Source: Nocardia aurea (GTDB lineage Bacteria; Actinomycetota; Actinomycetes; Mycobacteriales; Mycobacteriaceae). From it: a stretch of 64,000 bases of DNA. Below the pieces are notes generated by a model that worked only from the letters and a program-made list of their open reading frames with translations, was not told the DNA's origin and did not search any database. The position numbers and the translations under genes are program-made. The stretch is taken from assembly GCF_003123685.1 (NCBI RefSeq), contig NZ_QCYJ01000099.1, forward strand, positions 124,001 to 188,000. The letters run 5' to 3'. Of the stretch, positions 16,835 through 25,348 are shown piece by piece (position 1 is the first letter of the stretch; every line of letters begins with the position of its first letter).

Positions 16835-19111
16835 TCAGCAGCTCGTCGGGAGCGGAAAGCACACCGCGGGTAGCGATATCGGTGACCGGCCCGGCGTCTC
16901 CGCACCGGGCGGACCGACGACCTCGGCGTTCTGGTTCTGCTGGGCCGGTGGGGTCACCGAAGCCCCCTCCTCGGCGGCGCCCGTGGAGACGATGACCCAG
17001 ATCGCGCCGACGCTCAAGGCGATGACGGCGAGCGCGGCCAGTTGCTGTGGGAGTCGGTCCCCCAGGCTCGGCAGCCGGGTGGGGACGTGGTCGCGGATCG
17101 TGGTCACCGCGGCGCGCAGTGGGTTCGCGGAACGGTCGCCGGACTCGACGACGGTGATGTTCCTGCGCAGGAAACGCGGCTCGTCGACGGGTGCGGACAC
17201 CTCCGCGAGCACCGGGCGGGACGCGCGGACGGGCGGAGAAGCATCCACGCGCGGCCCGCGGGTGGACGGCTCCTCGGCCGCGCGCGCCGGGGTCGGCGCG
17301 GCGGCATCCCGGTACGCGAACGGCGGAACTACGCTCGGCCGGACGACATTCCCGTACGCGGGCGGGGGCTCGTTCGGTCCCGGCCGGACCGGGACGGGTC
17401 TGCGCGGCAGGGACGCGGGGCGGTCGTCATCGATCCACGACGTCCATCGGTCGGTGAACTCCGACGCCGGGTGAACGGTCGGGGACGGATCGACCTCGGC
17501 CTCGGGTGCGGACTCGCGAACTTCCCCCGATGTTCCGGTCGGCCGGGCGGGCTCGACGGGAACGGGCGGCGCGGGGTGCTTGTCGAGCACGGGCGCACGT
17601 ACATCGTCGGATTCCGGTTCCGCGTGACCTCGCTGGACCTCCACCGGGGGCGGGGACGCCAAGGCGTCGTCATCGGGCGGAATCCAGGGCGGACGCACGT
17701 AGGTGGACGGCGCTCGCGGGACCGGCGACGGGTCCGTGTCGGGATCCGGCGCTATCCAGGGCACCTGATGGTCGGCCCGGGGCGACAGCGAATGGGGCGG
17801 ACGCTGCCCGCCCGATTCCGGGAGACGCCGTGGTTCGGGATCCGCGGGAATGTCCTCCAGGCCATCCGGGTACGGAGAGGGGCCGGGACGAACCGGTGGT
17901 GCGGTATCCGGGCCGGACACACCGTCATCCCTCGGCACATGTTCTGTCCCGGTACGCGGATGGTCCGCCCCGCCGGATACGTGCGCTTCGTACGGTGCGG
18001 GAGATCCCGGTGGCGGCGAGTCGGTATGGGCCGATACCGCGAACGCCAGCGGGGCGACGTAATTCAATACCCCCTCGATCGGGGTACCGGATTCGTCGGC
18101 CCGGTCCGTGACGACCACCAACTGCTCCGGCATCGTCGCCCGCGAGGAATCCCGCTGCTGCACGGTCGAGGGTGTCGCGACCGCGGCATCCACGGTCGAC
18201 GCGGTGCTCGCGAACCGATGCGCGGGCGATTCCGATACCCGCGCGACGTCGACCGTCGCGGCCGCGTATTCGACCACCGCCGAATCCGCCGAAGCCGTGG
18301 TCACCGGTATGGCACCGACCTCGGTTTCCTGCGCGGCGTTGCGTCGAGCGAACTGTCCGGACAGGTGATCCGGATACGCCTGCGCGACAGCGGCAACCGG
18401 CACTTCGGTCACCGATTCCACGGGGTTCGCGGCCGTTTCGCCACCCACCGCCGTCGAGCGCGGGACACGACGACCGGTCGCCGACGGAAACCCCTCGGCC
18501 AGAAGGTCTTCGACCGTGAGCTGATCGCCGATGTTCATATCGACCAGCAGCGCGTGCACCGCCTCCGCCGTCCACAGCAGTTTGCGATTCGAGGTGCGGT
18601 GCAACCACGCCCGCAACTCCCCCGGCGTGGACCCGAGGACGACACCGCAGCCGTGCTGCCGCGATTCGACCTCGAGGGTGATGGTCGATTCCCAGGACGG
18701 AACGACAACGATCAACCCGTCCACATAGGCGTCGGGGTGATGTCCACGCACCAGCGTCTTGAGGTTGAAGACATTGTTCGTCACCTGGTCGAACGGGCCG
18801 GTGTCGTTGTCGCGCACCTGGATCGGGTCGCCCTCGAAGCCCGACAGTCGCCAGCGACCGTTGGCCTGTACCGACAGCACGCCCGAGGTCGCGTCGGGAA
18901 CCGTGCCCTTGACCTCGATCACGACCACCGCGCGCGGCGTGATGACGACGAGGTCGGCTTCCCGAGTGTCGCCCTCGCGGTGTCTCTCGGGGACACAGCA
19001 TCCCGAGATCGCCAGGCCGACAATGATGTATTGACCCGTCCAGGTCCGCATCCAGTCGAGAACTCGCTGTTCGGATCGCGGCAGGGCCGCCCGTTCGTTG
19101 ATGACCAGCAT
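16835..19111 (-). CDS. NERD-domain protein with long proline-rich region and C-terminal membrane segment
   Basis: A 758-residue protein. The first 200 residues form a NERD (nuclease-related) domain: ERAALPRSEQRVLDWM, then EADLVVITPRAVVVIEVKG, where E, D and E-x-K are the remaining PD-(D/E)XK positions, and FDQVTNNVFNLKTLV. A low-complexity region of roughly 450 residues rich in Pro, Asp, Glu and Arg follows. Near residue 700 a hydrophobic stretch (LAALAVIALSVGAIWVIV) should cross the membrane, with about 40 residues after it. This arrangement would tether a DNA-directed domain to the membrane by a flexible stalk. The antisense strand is also open over most of this length (17042-19243) but shows no family motifs. 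Role unknown. Confidence 0.82.
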   Translation of the reverse strand: MLVINERAALPRSEQRVLDWMRTWTGQYIIVGLAISGCCVPERHREGDTREADLVVITPRAVVVIEVKGTVPDATSGVLSVQANGRWRLSGFEGDPIQVRDNDTGPFDQVTNNVFNLKTLVRGHHPDAYVDGLIVVVPSWESTITLEVESRQHGCGVVLGSTPGELRAWLHRTSNRKLLWTAEAVHALLVDMNIGDQLTVEDLLAEGFPSATGRRVPRSTAVGGETAANPVESVTEVPVAAVAQAYPDHLSGQFARRNAAQETEVGAIPVTTASADSAVVEYAAATVDVARVSESPAHRFASTASTVDAAVATPSTVQQRDSSRATMPEQLVVVTDRADESGTPIEGVLNYVAPLAFAVSAHTDSPPPGSPAPYEAHVSGGADHPRTGTEHVPRDDGVSGPDTAPPVRPGPSPYPDGLEDIPADPEPRRLPESGGQRPPHSLSPRADHQVPWIAPDPDTDPSPVPRAPSTYVRPPWIPPDDDALASPPPVEVQRGHAEPESDDVRAPVLDKHPAPPVPVEPARPTGTSGEVRESAPEAEVDPSPTVHPASEFTDRWTSWIDDDRPASLPRRPVPVRPGPNEPPPAYGNVVRPSVVPPFAYRDAAAPTPARAAEEPSTRGPRVDASPPVRASRPVLAEVSAPVDEPRFLRRNITVVESGDRSANPLRAAVTTIRDHVPTRLPSLGDRLPQQLAALAVIALSVGAIWVIVSTGAAEEGASVTPPAQQNQNAEVVGPPGAETPGRSPISLPAVCFPLPTSC

Positions 19112-19474
19112 CGGCGGTCACCCTCCATCACGCTCGCACAATCGACCAGTCGACAGTATCCGGCGCATGAACACGCGGGAAACCCGAAAGGCACTGTAAG
19201 AGCAGGGCATTGGCATCACAAAGTCGGGCGTGGCGCAGTGTGAGAGTCGCCACAGCACCGCACGGGATCCGACGCCAGGAAGCAATATCCGGGGGCACCT
19301 CGATGATTGCCCACAGACGCTGTGCCGTGCCGCCACCGCCGCGGAACTCCACGCGGATCACGCGGTGAGCTGCGTCGCGTGTCGATCGTTCACTCGACAT
19401 CGGCCCGGTTGCCCGGTCGATGCCCGTGCCGCTGTGCCACACTATCCCCCGCTGTAAATCTCGAATGGAGCACA
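19112..19474. other. Intergenic region of 363 bp
   Basis: This is the divergent space between the NERD gene and the small excalibur-domain gene. A 90-115-residue minus-strand frame crosses it (19128-19475), but I recognise nothing in its product and it lacks a convincing ribosome-binding site. Promoters for both flanking genes should lie here; no hexamer pair stands out. Confidence 0.5.
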
Positions 19475-19729
19475 ATGCGATTCACTGCCGCCCTCGGCGC
19501 TTCCACCCTTGCCCTGGGCTTCGCCCTCACCGCGACCGGCGCGGCCACCGCCGCACCCGAGTCCGGCTGCCACCCCTCCTACACCCCGTGCGTTCCCTAC
19601 GCGAGCGACGTCGACTGCAAGGGCGGCAGCGGTAACGGGCCCGCCTACACCGGACGGGTGCAGGTCATCGGCCCCGACGAATACGACCTCGACCGCGACG
19701 GTGACGGCATCGCCTGCGAGAAGAGCTGA
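19475..19729 (+). CDS. Small secreted protein with excalibur calcium-binding domain
   Basis: An 84-residue exported protein. Residues 1-27 form a signal peptide ending ATGAATAAP. The mature part is a single excalibur domain with the diagnostic DLDRDGDGIACE calcium loop (DxDxDGxxCE). Cysteines in the mature part (CHPSYTPCVPYASDVDC) probably form disulfides. Such domains are usually extracellular and often attached to surface nucleases or autolysins; here the domain is free-standing. ATG 19475 has GGAG 5 bp upstream. It is followed by a strong hairpin and is convergent with the XRE regulator gene. Confidence 0.86.
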   Translation: MRFTAALGASTLALGFALTATGAATAAPESGCHPSYTPCVPYASDVDCKGGSGNGPAYTGRVQVIGPDEYDLDRDGDGIACEKS

Positions 19730-19735
19730 GCCTCG

Positions 19736-19776
19736 GCGCGCGATCTGCTCCGGCGTCCGCCGAACAGATCGCGCGC
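19736..19776. terminator. Bidirectional hairpin terminator
   Basis: A perfect 12-bp inverted repeat, GCGCGCGATCTG and CAGATCGCGCGC, encloses a 17-nt loop. It lies 6 bp after the excalibur gene stop and 7 bp before the end of the convergent XRE regulator gene. There is no T-run. Confidence 0.72.
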
Positions 19777-19783
19777 GACGCGA

Positions 19784-20647
19784 CTACCCCGTCATCCCCC
19801 GTTCGATCTCCTCGATCAACGCCACCGAATCCTCCAGTTCCAGCGCCGAGGACCGCGCGCGCAGATACTGGTACTTCAACTGCTCGACGATCCTGGGTTC
19901 CTCGATCAATTCCGACCAGGTCGCCGATTCCAGTCGACCGATGGTCGGCAGTCGCTCACTCGCGAACTCGAGGACGGTGAAGGTCGCCGCGTTGACCGCC
20001 GCGGCCGTGTCCACCTCGAACGGGATCACCCGGATATCGACCGTGCCCGCGAGATCCTCGATCGCCGAGACCAGCGCGCGCAGCTGCGCGCGCTGCACCT
20101 CGACACCGCCCACCTGCTGCATCAGCGCCGCCTGCCCCAGAACCACGGTGAGCAGCACCGGATGCTCACCGCGCAGTCGTTGCTGCCGTTCCAGCCTGGC
20201 CCTGACCAGTTCCTCCGCCTCCGCGGGCCGCGCGGCCACCGTCGAGGTCATCAGCGCGCGGATGTAGTCCTCGGTCTGCAAAAGCGCGGGGACGACCGAA
20301 CTCTCGTAACTCTTGACGTGGGTCGCGCCCGCCTCCAGTCCGAGATAGCGCAGCGTGCCCTCGTCGAACAGCGCCGAGTACCGGTTCCACCAGCCGCGCT
20401 CCTTCGCCAGACCGCGCAGTTCGACCAGTTCGCGCCGTTCCCCGGCGGGAAATTCGAGCAGGGCGGCGAGCTGGTCGAGTTTGTTCTCGGCGAGGACCCC
20501 TTTGTAATTGGTGATCTGCGACCAGTAGGTGGGTCCGATGCCGAGCGTCTTCTGGATCTCGCGGGAGGTGAGGCCGAGTTCGTTGACGCGCTGACGTATT
20601 CGGAGCACCAGTTCCCAACCCGCGACGGTCGGGGAGGTCGGCGCCAT
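19784..20647 (-). CDS. XRE-family regulator with DUF5753 domain
   Basis: A 287-residue DNA-binding protein. Residues about 10-65 hold the helix-turn-helix (LTSREIQKTLGIGPTYWSQITNY). The rest is a DUF5753 sensor-like domain, recognised from the segments YLGLEAGATHVKSYESSVVPALLQTEDYIRAL, ARLERQQRLRGE and VDIRVIPFEV. DUF5753 regulators are numerous in Streptomyces and Nocardia and are usually paired with a short DUF397 protein; no DUF397 gene is here. Instead a 92-residue protein and a DUF4254 protein diverge from it across a 200-bp gap that contains a symmetrical operator-like repeat. The regulator probably controls that gap, which is an inference from position. Confidence 0.88.
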   Translation of the reverse strand: MAPTSPTVAGWELVLRIRQRVNELGLTSREIQKTLGIGPTYWSQITNYKGVLAENKLDQLAALLEFPAGERRELVELRGLAKERGWWNRYSALFDEGTLRYLGLEAGATHVKSYESSVVPALLQTEDYIRALMTSTVAARPAEAEELVRARLERQQRLRGEHPVLLTVVLGQAALMQQVGGVEVQRAQLRALVSAIEDLAGTVDIRVIPFEVDTAAAVNAATFTVLEFASERLPTIGRLESATWSELIEEPRIVEQLKYQYLRARSSALELEDSVALIEEIERGMTG

Positions 20648-20724
20648 CGATACTCCTCAGCTCGGTCCGGCCGCTGGGGCCCGCTCGTGCGGGAGAATAC
20701 CGATATTCACGATTGTCACCTCAT

Positions 20725-20749
20725 GTGAATTTCAGTACTGTAGATTCAC
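20725..20749. promoter_or_regulatory. Symmetrical operator-like repeat in the XRE/DUF4254 intergenic region
   Basis: GTGAAT and ATTCAC form a perfect 6-bp inverted repeat with 13 bp between, and the centre contains the 8-bp palindrome CAGTACTG. The nested dyad lies 78 bp from the XRE gene start and 99 bp from the 92-residue gene start. It is AT-rich relative to its surroundings and is a good candidate binding site for the divergent XRE regulator. Confidence 0.5.
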
Positions 20750-20847
20750 GCTCTGATTCAGCGGACCCCGGTCGTGATCTGCGGGAGGGCTGAGCAGCGG
20801 ACCTGAGCATTGGTGGCACGCCGAACATTCGGCGAGATCGGGGAACC

Positions 20848-21126
20848 ATGTCGGTGCAGGTAGTCAATCGCGTGCATGTCATCAGCGATCGGAGCGGGCA
20901 CGATGCCAGAACCGTCGGGGACGGGCGGTGGGTGGTGTCGTACCTACCGGGCCGCACGGTGTCGCTGGAACAGGCCGTCGCCGCCGTACAATTCGCCGAA
21001 TTCGTCAGCGAAGCAGCCGAATTCGCCCGGCTCATCGGATTGACCACGCGGGAGGCAGTCTTTTACGCCCTCGCCGATCCGCTCTGGCGAACGGAGACAC
21101 CGGGTGTCACACGAAGGCGGCGCTGA
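20848..21126 (+). CDS. Hypothetical protein, 92 aa
   Basis: A small soluble protein with no recognised domain. The N-terminal half looks like a beta-hairpin region (VQVVNRVHVISDR, then RWVVSYLPGRTVS). The second half is helical (LEQAVAAVQFAEFVSEAAEFARLIG, in two parts), ending in TRRRR. It starts at ATG 20848 and ends one base before the ATG of the DUF4254 gene, so the two are co-transcribed and probably coupled. It diverges from the XRE/DUF5753 regulator gene. It could take the place of the DUF397 partner usually found beside such regulators, but I see no sequence similarity to DUF397. Confidence 0.66.
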   Translation: MSVQVVNRVHVISDRSGHDARTVGDGRWVVSYLPGRTVSLEQAVAAVQFAEFVSEAAEFARLIGLTTREAVFYALADPLWRTETPGVTRRRR

Positions 21127-21127
21127 G

Positions 21128-21598
21128 ATGAGCGCGAGTCGACGACCGGGGACCCCGTCGAACCTGTTCCCCTCGAAGGAATTACTCCTCGATTCCTGCG
21201 CCGGTAAGCGCGGCGCGTCCCATCCGGTGCTGTGGGCGGCCGGTGAACTGGCCCTCGCCCATACCGAATTACGCACCGCCGCGGGCCCACGCGGCGAGAT
21301 CGCGATCCGGCGCACGAGCCTGGTACGCCATATCGATCGCTGGCTCGCGGCCGAACTGCCCTCCGCGCACGGCGGGGCGCACCTGCACACCGAATCGGTT
21401 GGCGCCGTGGTCGATCGACTCGCCCGATACAGCGTGCTCGCCCGCGGCGCGCTGACCGATCGTCATCCGGAACCGGAACTGCATCACGCCTGGCACCGGC
21501 TCTCCGAACTCGCCCTGGGCTACCGTGACCTCGCCTTCGAGGTCGGCGCGGGGTTGCGGCGAATCCCCGATCTCACCGATCCCGGGCTGACGCTCTGA
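21128..21598 (+). CDS. DUF4254 domain protein
   Basis: A 156-residue, mainly helical protein. The actinobacterial DUF4254 pattern is clear: LVRHIDRWLAAELPSAH, then HLHTESVGAVVDRLARYSVLA, then HHAWHRLSELALGYRDLAFEV. Nocardia genomes carry many such genes, often beside DUF5753 regulators, and no biochemical function is established. The ATG follows the previous stop by one base. No signal peptide, membrane segment or catalytic motif is visible. I am confident of the family from memory of related Nocardia proteins but cannot confirm it by a search. Confidence 0.74.
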   Translation: MSASRRPGTPSNLFPSKELLLDSCAGKRGASHPVLWAAGELALAHTELRTAAGPRGEIAIRRTSLVRHIDRWLAAELPSAHGGAHLHTESVGAVVDRLARYSVLARGALTDRHPEPELHHAWHRLSELALGYRDLAFEVGAGLRRIPDLTDPGLTL

Positions 21599-21712
21599 CC
21601 GTGCCGCGCGAATGACCGATAGGCTTACCACCCATCCGGAACGAACACCTCGGAGCAGGCGACATACAGAACGATTCCTTTCCGCGACACACGAGACGTC
21701 AGGAGAGTTCGA

Positions 21713-22171
21713 ATGAAACGTATGGCGAATATGGTCGGCGCGGTTCTCGGCACGGCGGCACTGACCGCGGCGGCGGTGACATTCTCCACCGGTATCGCGC
21801 ACGCCGACCCGGGCCCGGTCTTCTTCAACGCGGGCAGCGCCAACTGCGCCATCCTCGATGACGGGACCGTCGGCTGTGACCTGGGCGGACCGGTCCCGGT
21901 GCAGTACAGCTTCCTGCCCGTCACGGTGAAGATGAACAAGATCGTCATCAGCCAGCCGTGGCTGCCCGCCCATCCCTCTACCGACCCGGGCACCCCCTAC
22001 ACCCTCCCGGGCGGCAATCCCGCCCTCGCGGACGTGAAATCCGGCGACGGACAGTGGGGGCCCTACGTCGAGTACGCGGGCGCGAAATGCGAGGCCGGTT
22101 TCCACGGCAGTTTCACCTGTTCGTCGAAGGGTCGGTCCTGGACCTGGTTCGCCGGGGTGATCTCGGCCTGA
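21713..22171 (+). CDS. Secreted hypothetical protein, 152 aa
   Basis: An exported protein with a signal peptide in residues 1-32 (MKRMANMVGAVLGTAAL ending GIAHADPGP). The mature part carries three cysteines in the first half and later segments WLPAHPSTDPG and YVEYAGAKCEAGFHG with CSSKGRSW near the end. The pattern resembles the small secreted proteins of unknown function common in Nocardia and mycobacteria. ATG 21713 has an AGGAGAG ribosome-binding site. A strong hairpin follows the stop, so it is monocistronic. No function can be proposed. Confidence 0.8.
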   Translation: MKRMANMVGAVLGTAALTAAAVTFSTGIAHADPGPVFFNAGSANCAILDDGTVGCDLGGPVPVQYSFLPVTVKMNKIVISQPWLPAHPSTDPGTPYTLPGGNPALADVKSGDGQWGPYVEYAGAKCEAGFHGSFTCSSKGRSWTWFAGVISA

Positions 22172-22180
22172 TCCGACCGC

Positions 22181-22211
22181 GCGACCGGGGCGGGGACCCC
22201 GCCCCGGTCGC
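22181..22211 (+). terminator. Strong GC hairpin terminator
   Basis: Fifteen-base arms beginning GCGACCGGGGC and ending in its complement form a nearly continuous palindrome around a single central base, 10 bp after the stop of the secreted protein gene. No T-run follows. Confidence 0.62.
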
Positions 22212-22295
22212 CGCCTTCCGCGGAATCGTCCACGTTCGGCATCCGATGGTGGGAAGCTCGAAGTACCGCGGTGTCGAGGCGAGGAAGCGTGACAC

Positions 22296-24494
22296 ATGGT
22301 GGACAAGACGAGTGGATCTGCCGGGGGCAACGGCAGAGTGGTGACGGTCGACCGGCCCGAACGCATTCGGAATGTGGTGCTGGTCGGTCATTGCGGGGCG
22401 GGTAAGACGACACTGGTCGACGCGCTGGCGTTGACCGCGGGGGCCGTGAATCGCGCCGGGCGGGTGGAGGACGGGACCTCCCTGTCCGATTACGACGACA
22501 TCGAACATCGTCAGCGCCGATCCGTGCAGCTGTCGGTGGTGCCGATGGCCTGGGACGGCATGAAGATCAATCTGGTCGACACCCCCGGCTACGCGGATTT
22601 CGTCGGCGAGCTGCGGGCCGGTCTGCGCGCGGCGGACGCGGCGCTGTTCGTGATCTCGGCGGCCGAGGGGCCGGAGGGGGTGAGCGGGACGACGCGGGCG
22701 CTGTGGGAGGAATGCGCGGCGGTGGGAATGCCGCGCGCGATCGTCATCACCCATCTCGACACCGCACGCGGGGATTTCGACGACATGGTGCGGACCTGCG
22801 GCGAGGTACTCGGCGGCGGGGCCGAGCACGTGCTGCCGCTGCATATGCCCGTCTACGGGCCGAAGAGTCCGGACGGACATCGCCCGGTGACCGGGCTCAT
22901 CGAATTACTGCCGAATTGCGTCGTCGACTATTCCTCGGGCGCCGCCGAGCGGACCGATCCGTCGGAGGAACAGCGCGCGGTGCTAGAGGACGCGCGTAAT
23001 CGGCTGATCGAGGGAATCATCGCCGAGAGCGAGGACGAAACGCTGATGGAGCGATATCTCGGCGGTGACGATATCGAACTCGACACCTTGACCGCCGATC
23101 TCGAGCGCGCCGTCGCACAGGGCGGTTTCCACCCGGTGCTGTTCGGCGCGCCCGCCGTCGAAGGCGCGAAACAGGGACTCGGCACGGTGGAACTGCTCGA
23201 TCTGATCGTCGGCGGATTCCCGACGCCGACCGAACACGTGGTCCGCGCCGCGCCCGCGGCCAACGGCAGCGAACCGCGCCCCCTGTCGTGCGACCCGGAC
23301 GCGGCGCTGGCGGCGGAGGTGATCCGCACCGCGTCGGATCCCTACGTCGGGCGGGTCTCGCTGGTCCGGGTGTTCTCCGGAACCCTGCACACCGACGACA
23401 CCGTGCACGTCTGCGGACACGGTTTGGAGGAGCGCGGGCATCCCGATCACGACGTCGACGAACGCGTCGGCTCGGTGACCGCGCCGTTCGGCAAGCGGCA
23501 GTTCGCGCTGGGGCAGGTCATCGCGGGTGATATCGCCTATGTCGGCAAACTGGGTCACGCCGAAACCGGTGACACGCTGTCGGAGACCGGGGCGCCGCTG
23601 CTCATCCAACCGTGGACGATGCCGGATCCGCTGCTGCCCATCGCGATTCGCGCGCACGGCAAATCCGACGAGGACAAACTGTCGCACGGTCTCGCGCGAC
23701 TGGCCGCCGAGGATCCGACCCTGCGCGTCGAACACAACGCCCTGACCAGCCAACTGGTGCTGTGGTGTCTGGGCGAAGCGCACCGGGATGTGGCGCTCGA
23801 GCGGCTGCGCAGCCGTTTCGGCGTCCAGGTGGACGTGGTCGATCACCGGGTGGCACTGCGCGAGACCTTCGCCGGGAAGGCCACCGCGCGCGGCAGACAT
23901 GTGAAGCAGTCCGGCGGGCACGGCCAGTACGCGGTCTGCGAGATCGAGGTGGAACCGCTGCCGGGCGGGTCGGGGATCGAGTTCGTCGACCGGGTGGTCG
24001 GCGGCGTGGTGCCGCGCCAGTTCATCCCCTCGGTCGAGAAGGGGGTGCGGGCACAGGCGGCGCGTGGCGTCGCGGCCGGATATCCGCTGGTCGACATCCG
24101 GGTGACGCTGTTCGACGGCAAGGCCCATTCGGTCGACTCCTCCGACTCGGCGTTCCAGACGGCGGGGGCGCTCGCGCTGCGCGAAGCCGCCGCCACCGCC
24201 GGAGTGGCACTGCTCGAGCCCGTCGCGGAGGTCGCGGTCGTGGTGTCCGACGACTACGTCGGCCCGGTCCTGAGCGATCTGTCCGCGCGGCGCGGTCGGG
24301 TACTCGGCACCGAACCGCACGGTGACGGACGCACCCGTGTGCGCGCGGAGGTGCCCGAACTCGCGCTGAGCCGCTACGCGATCGACCTGCGGTCGCTCTC
24401 GCACGGAACCGGCGACTTCAGCAGGAGCTACGCGCGTCACGAGTCGATGCCCGCGGCCGTCGCGGCGGCGATCCGCGACGAGGCCGACCGCTGA
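22296..24494 (+). CDS. fusA2: Elongation factor G-like GTPase (EF-G2 type)
   Basis: A 732-residue translational GTPase with the EF-G domain order. The P-loop GHCGAGKTT is at residues 31-39 and the G3 motif reads DTPGYADF instead of DTPGHVDF. The G4 position reads ITHLD where canonical EF-G has NKxD. Domains IV-V are recognisable (VDHRVALRETFAG, then SGGHGQYAVCEIEV and VGGVVPRQFIPSVEKG). These substitutions are typical of the actinobacterial EF-G2 group (Rv0120c). These proteins bind GTP and ribosomes but do not replace EF-G as far as is known. ATG 22296 is placed by the domain start. The gene is not next to ribosomal protein genes. Confidence 0.88.
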   Translation: MVDKTSGSAGGNGRVVTVDRPERIRNVVLVGHCGAGKTTLVDALALTAGAVNRAGRVEDGTSLSDYDDIEHRQRRSVQLSVVPMAWDGMKINLVDTPGYADFVGELRAGLRAADAALFVISAAEGPEGVSGTTRALWEECAAVGMPRAIVITHLDTARGDFDDMVRTCGEVLGGGAEHVLPLHMPVYGPKSPDGHRPVTGLIELLPNCVVDYSSGAAERTDPSEEQRAVLEDARNRLIEGIIAESEDETLMERYLGGDDIELDTLTADLERAVAQGGFHPVLFGAPAVEGAKQGLGTVELLDLIVGGFPTPTEHVVRAAPAANGSEPRPLSCDPDAALAAEVIRTASDPYVGRVSLVRVFSGTLHTDDTVHVCGHGLEERGHPDHDVDERVGSVTAPFGKRQFALGQVIAGDIAYVGKLGHAETGDTLSETGAPLLIQPWTMPDPLLPIAIRAHGKSDEDKLSHGLARLAAEDPTLRVEHNALTSQLVLWCLGEAHRDVALERLRSRFGVQVDVVDHRVALRETFAGKATARGRHVKQSGGHGQYAVCEIEVEPLPGGSGIEFVDRVVGGVVPRQFIPSVEKGVRAQAARGVAAGYPLVDIRVTLFDGKAHSVDSSDSAFQTAGALALREAAATAGVALLEPVAEVAVVVSDDYVGPVLSDLSARRGRVLGTEPHGDGRTRVRAEVPELALSRYAIDLRSLSHGTGDFSRSYARHESMPAAVAAAIRDEADR

Positions 24495-24586
24495 GGTGAC
24501 GGTGCGTCACAGTCACCGCTCCCGGCATTCGTGAGCAGTCCGTCCCGCCGCCGACCGGCCCCTACGCTGCCACTATCCTGGGAACC

Positions 24587-25330
24587 ATGGCAGCAGGTAA
24601 GGGCGGCACGCAGTCCAAGGAAGCGAAAGCCGCGGCTAAGGCGGCGCGCAAACAGGCGTCGAAACAGCGGCGTCAGCAGCTGTGGCAGGCATTCCAGATG
24701 CAGCGCAAAGAGGACAAACTGCTGCTGCCGCTGATGATCGGCGCACTCGTCGGTATCACCGCGGTGTTCCTCGTCATCGGGCTGATCTTCGGCATCCTGC
24801 TGTTCCTGCTGCCGCTGGGCATCCTGCTCGGCGTCCTGGCCGCCTTCATCATCTTCGGCCGCCGGGTGCAGAAGAACGTCTACGCCAAGGCCGAGGGTCA
24901 GGCGGGCGCGGCCGCGTGGGTGCTCGACAACCTGCAGGGCAAATGGCGGGTCAACAACGGCATCGCCGCGACCACCCAACTCGACGCCGTGCACCGGGTG
25001 ATCGGGCTGCCGGGCGTCGTCTTCGTCGGCGAGGGCTCCCCGCAGCGGCTCAAGTCACTGCTCGCGCAGGAGAAGAAGAAGACCGCCCGCCTGGTCGGCG
25101 ACACCCCCATCTACGACGTGATCATCGGTAACGACGAGGGCCAGGTGCCGCTCAAGGAACTACAGCGCTACCTCACCAAGCTGCCGCGCAATATCGACGT
25201 CAAGCGGATCGATCTCATCGAGGGCAGGCTGGCCGCGCTCGGCGCGCGCAGCGGACCCGCGATGCCGAAGGGGCCGATGCCCGCGGGCGCCAAGATGCGC
25301 GGCGTGCAGCGGACCATCCGCAGGCGCTGA
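24587..25330 (+). CDS. DUF4191 membrane protein
   Basis: A 247-residue inner-membrane protein corresponding to Rv2219. A lysine/alanine-rich N-terminus (KEAKAAAKAARKQ) precedes two adjacent hydrophobic helices at about residues 48-70 and 74-92 (LLPLMIGALVGITAVFLV, then ILLGVLAAFIIF). The C-terminal two thirds is soluble, with AKAEGQAGAAAWVLDNLQG and VFVGEGSPQRLKSLLAQEK, and ends in a basic tail. The function is unknown. In mycobacteria this gene follows lipA directly; here about 15.8 kb separates them. It is convergent with the RDD gene, and a hairpin overlaps both stop codons. Confidence 0.88.
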   Translation: MAAGKGGTQSKEAKAAAKAARKQASKQRRQQLWQAFQMQRKEDKLLLPLMIGALVGITAVFLVIGLIFGILLFLLPLGILLGVLAAFIIFGRRVQKNVYAKAEGQAGAAAWVLDNLQGKWRVNNGIAATTQLDAVHRVIGLPGVVFVGEGSPQRLKSLLAQEKKKTARLVGDTPIYDVIIGNDEGQVPLKELQRYLTKLPRNIDVKRIDLIEGRLAALGARSGPAMPKGPMPAGAKMRGVQRTIRRR

Positions 25331-25348
25331 TCGCTCGGCGATCAGCGC
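25324..25348. terminator. Bidirectional hairpin overlapping two stop codons
   Basis: A perfect 10-bp inverted repeat, GCGCTGATCG and CGATCAGCGC, with a 5-nt loop contains the stop codons of both convergent genes (DUF4191 and RDD). One compact element can therefore terminate both transcripts. Confidence 0.62.

Noticed and set aside
17042..19243. Long open plus-strand frame opposite the NERD gene (over 700 codons)
   Set aside because: The product is Arg/Gly-rich with no family motif, whereas the minus strand has a clear NERD domain and membrane helix. It is an artefact of high third-position GC.
19128..19475. Minus-strand frame of about 115 codons upstream of the NERD gene
   Set aside because: No good start signal, no recognisable domain, and it lies where both divergent promoters should be.
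9000..24586. A prophage or integrative element
   Set aside because: No integrase, terminase, portal, capsid or conjugation genes and no flanking att-like direct repeats or tRNA genes were found.
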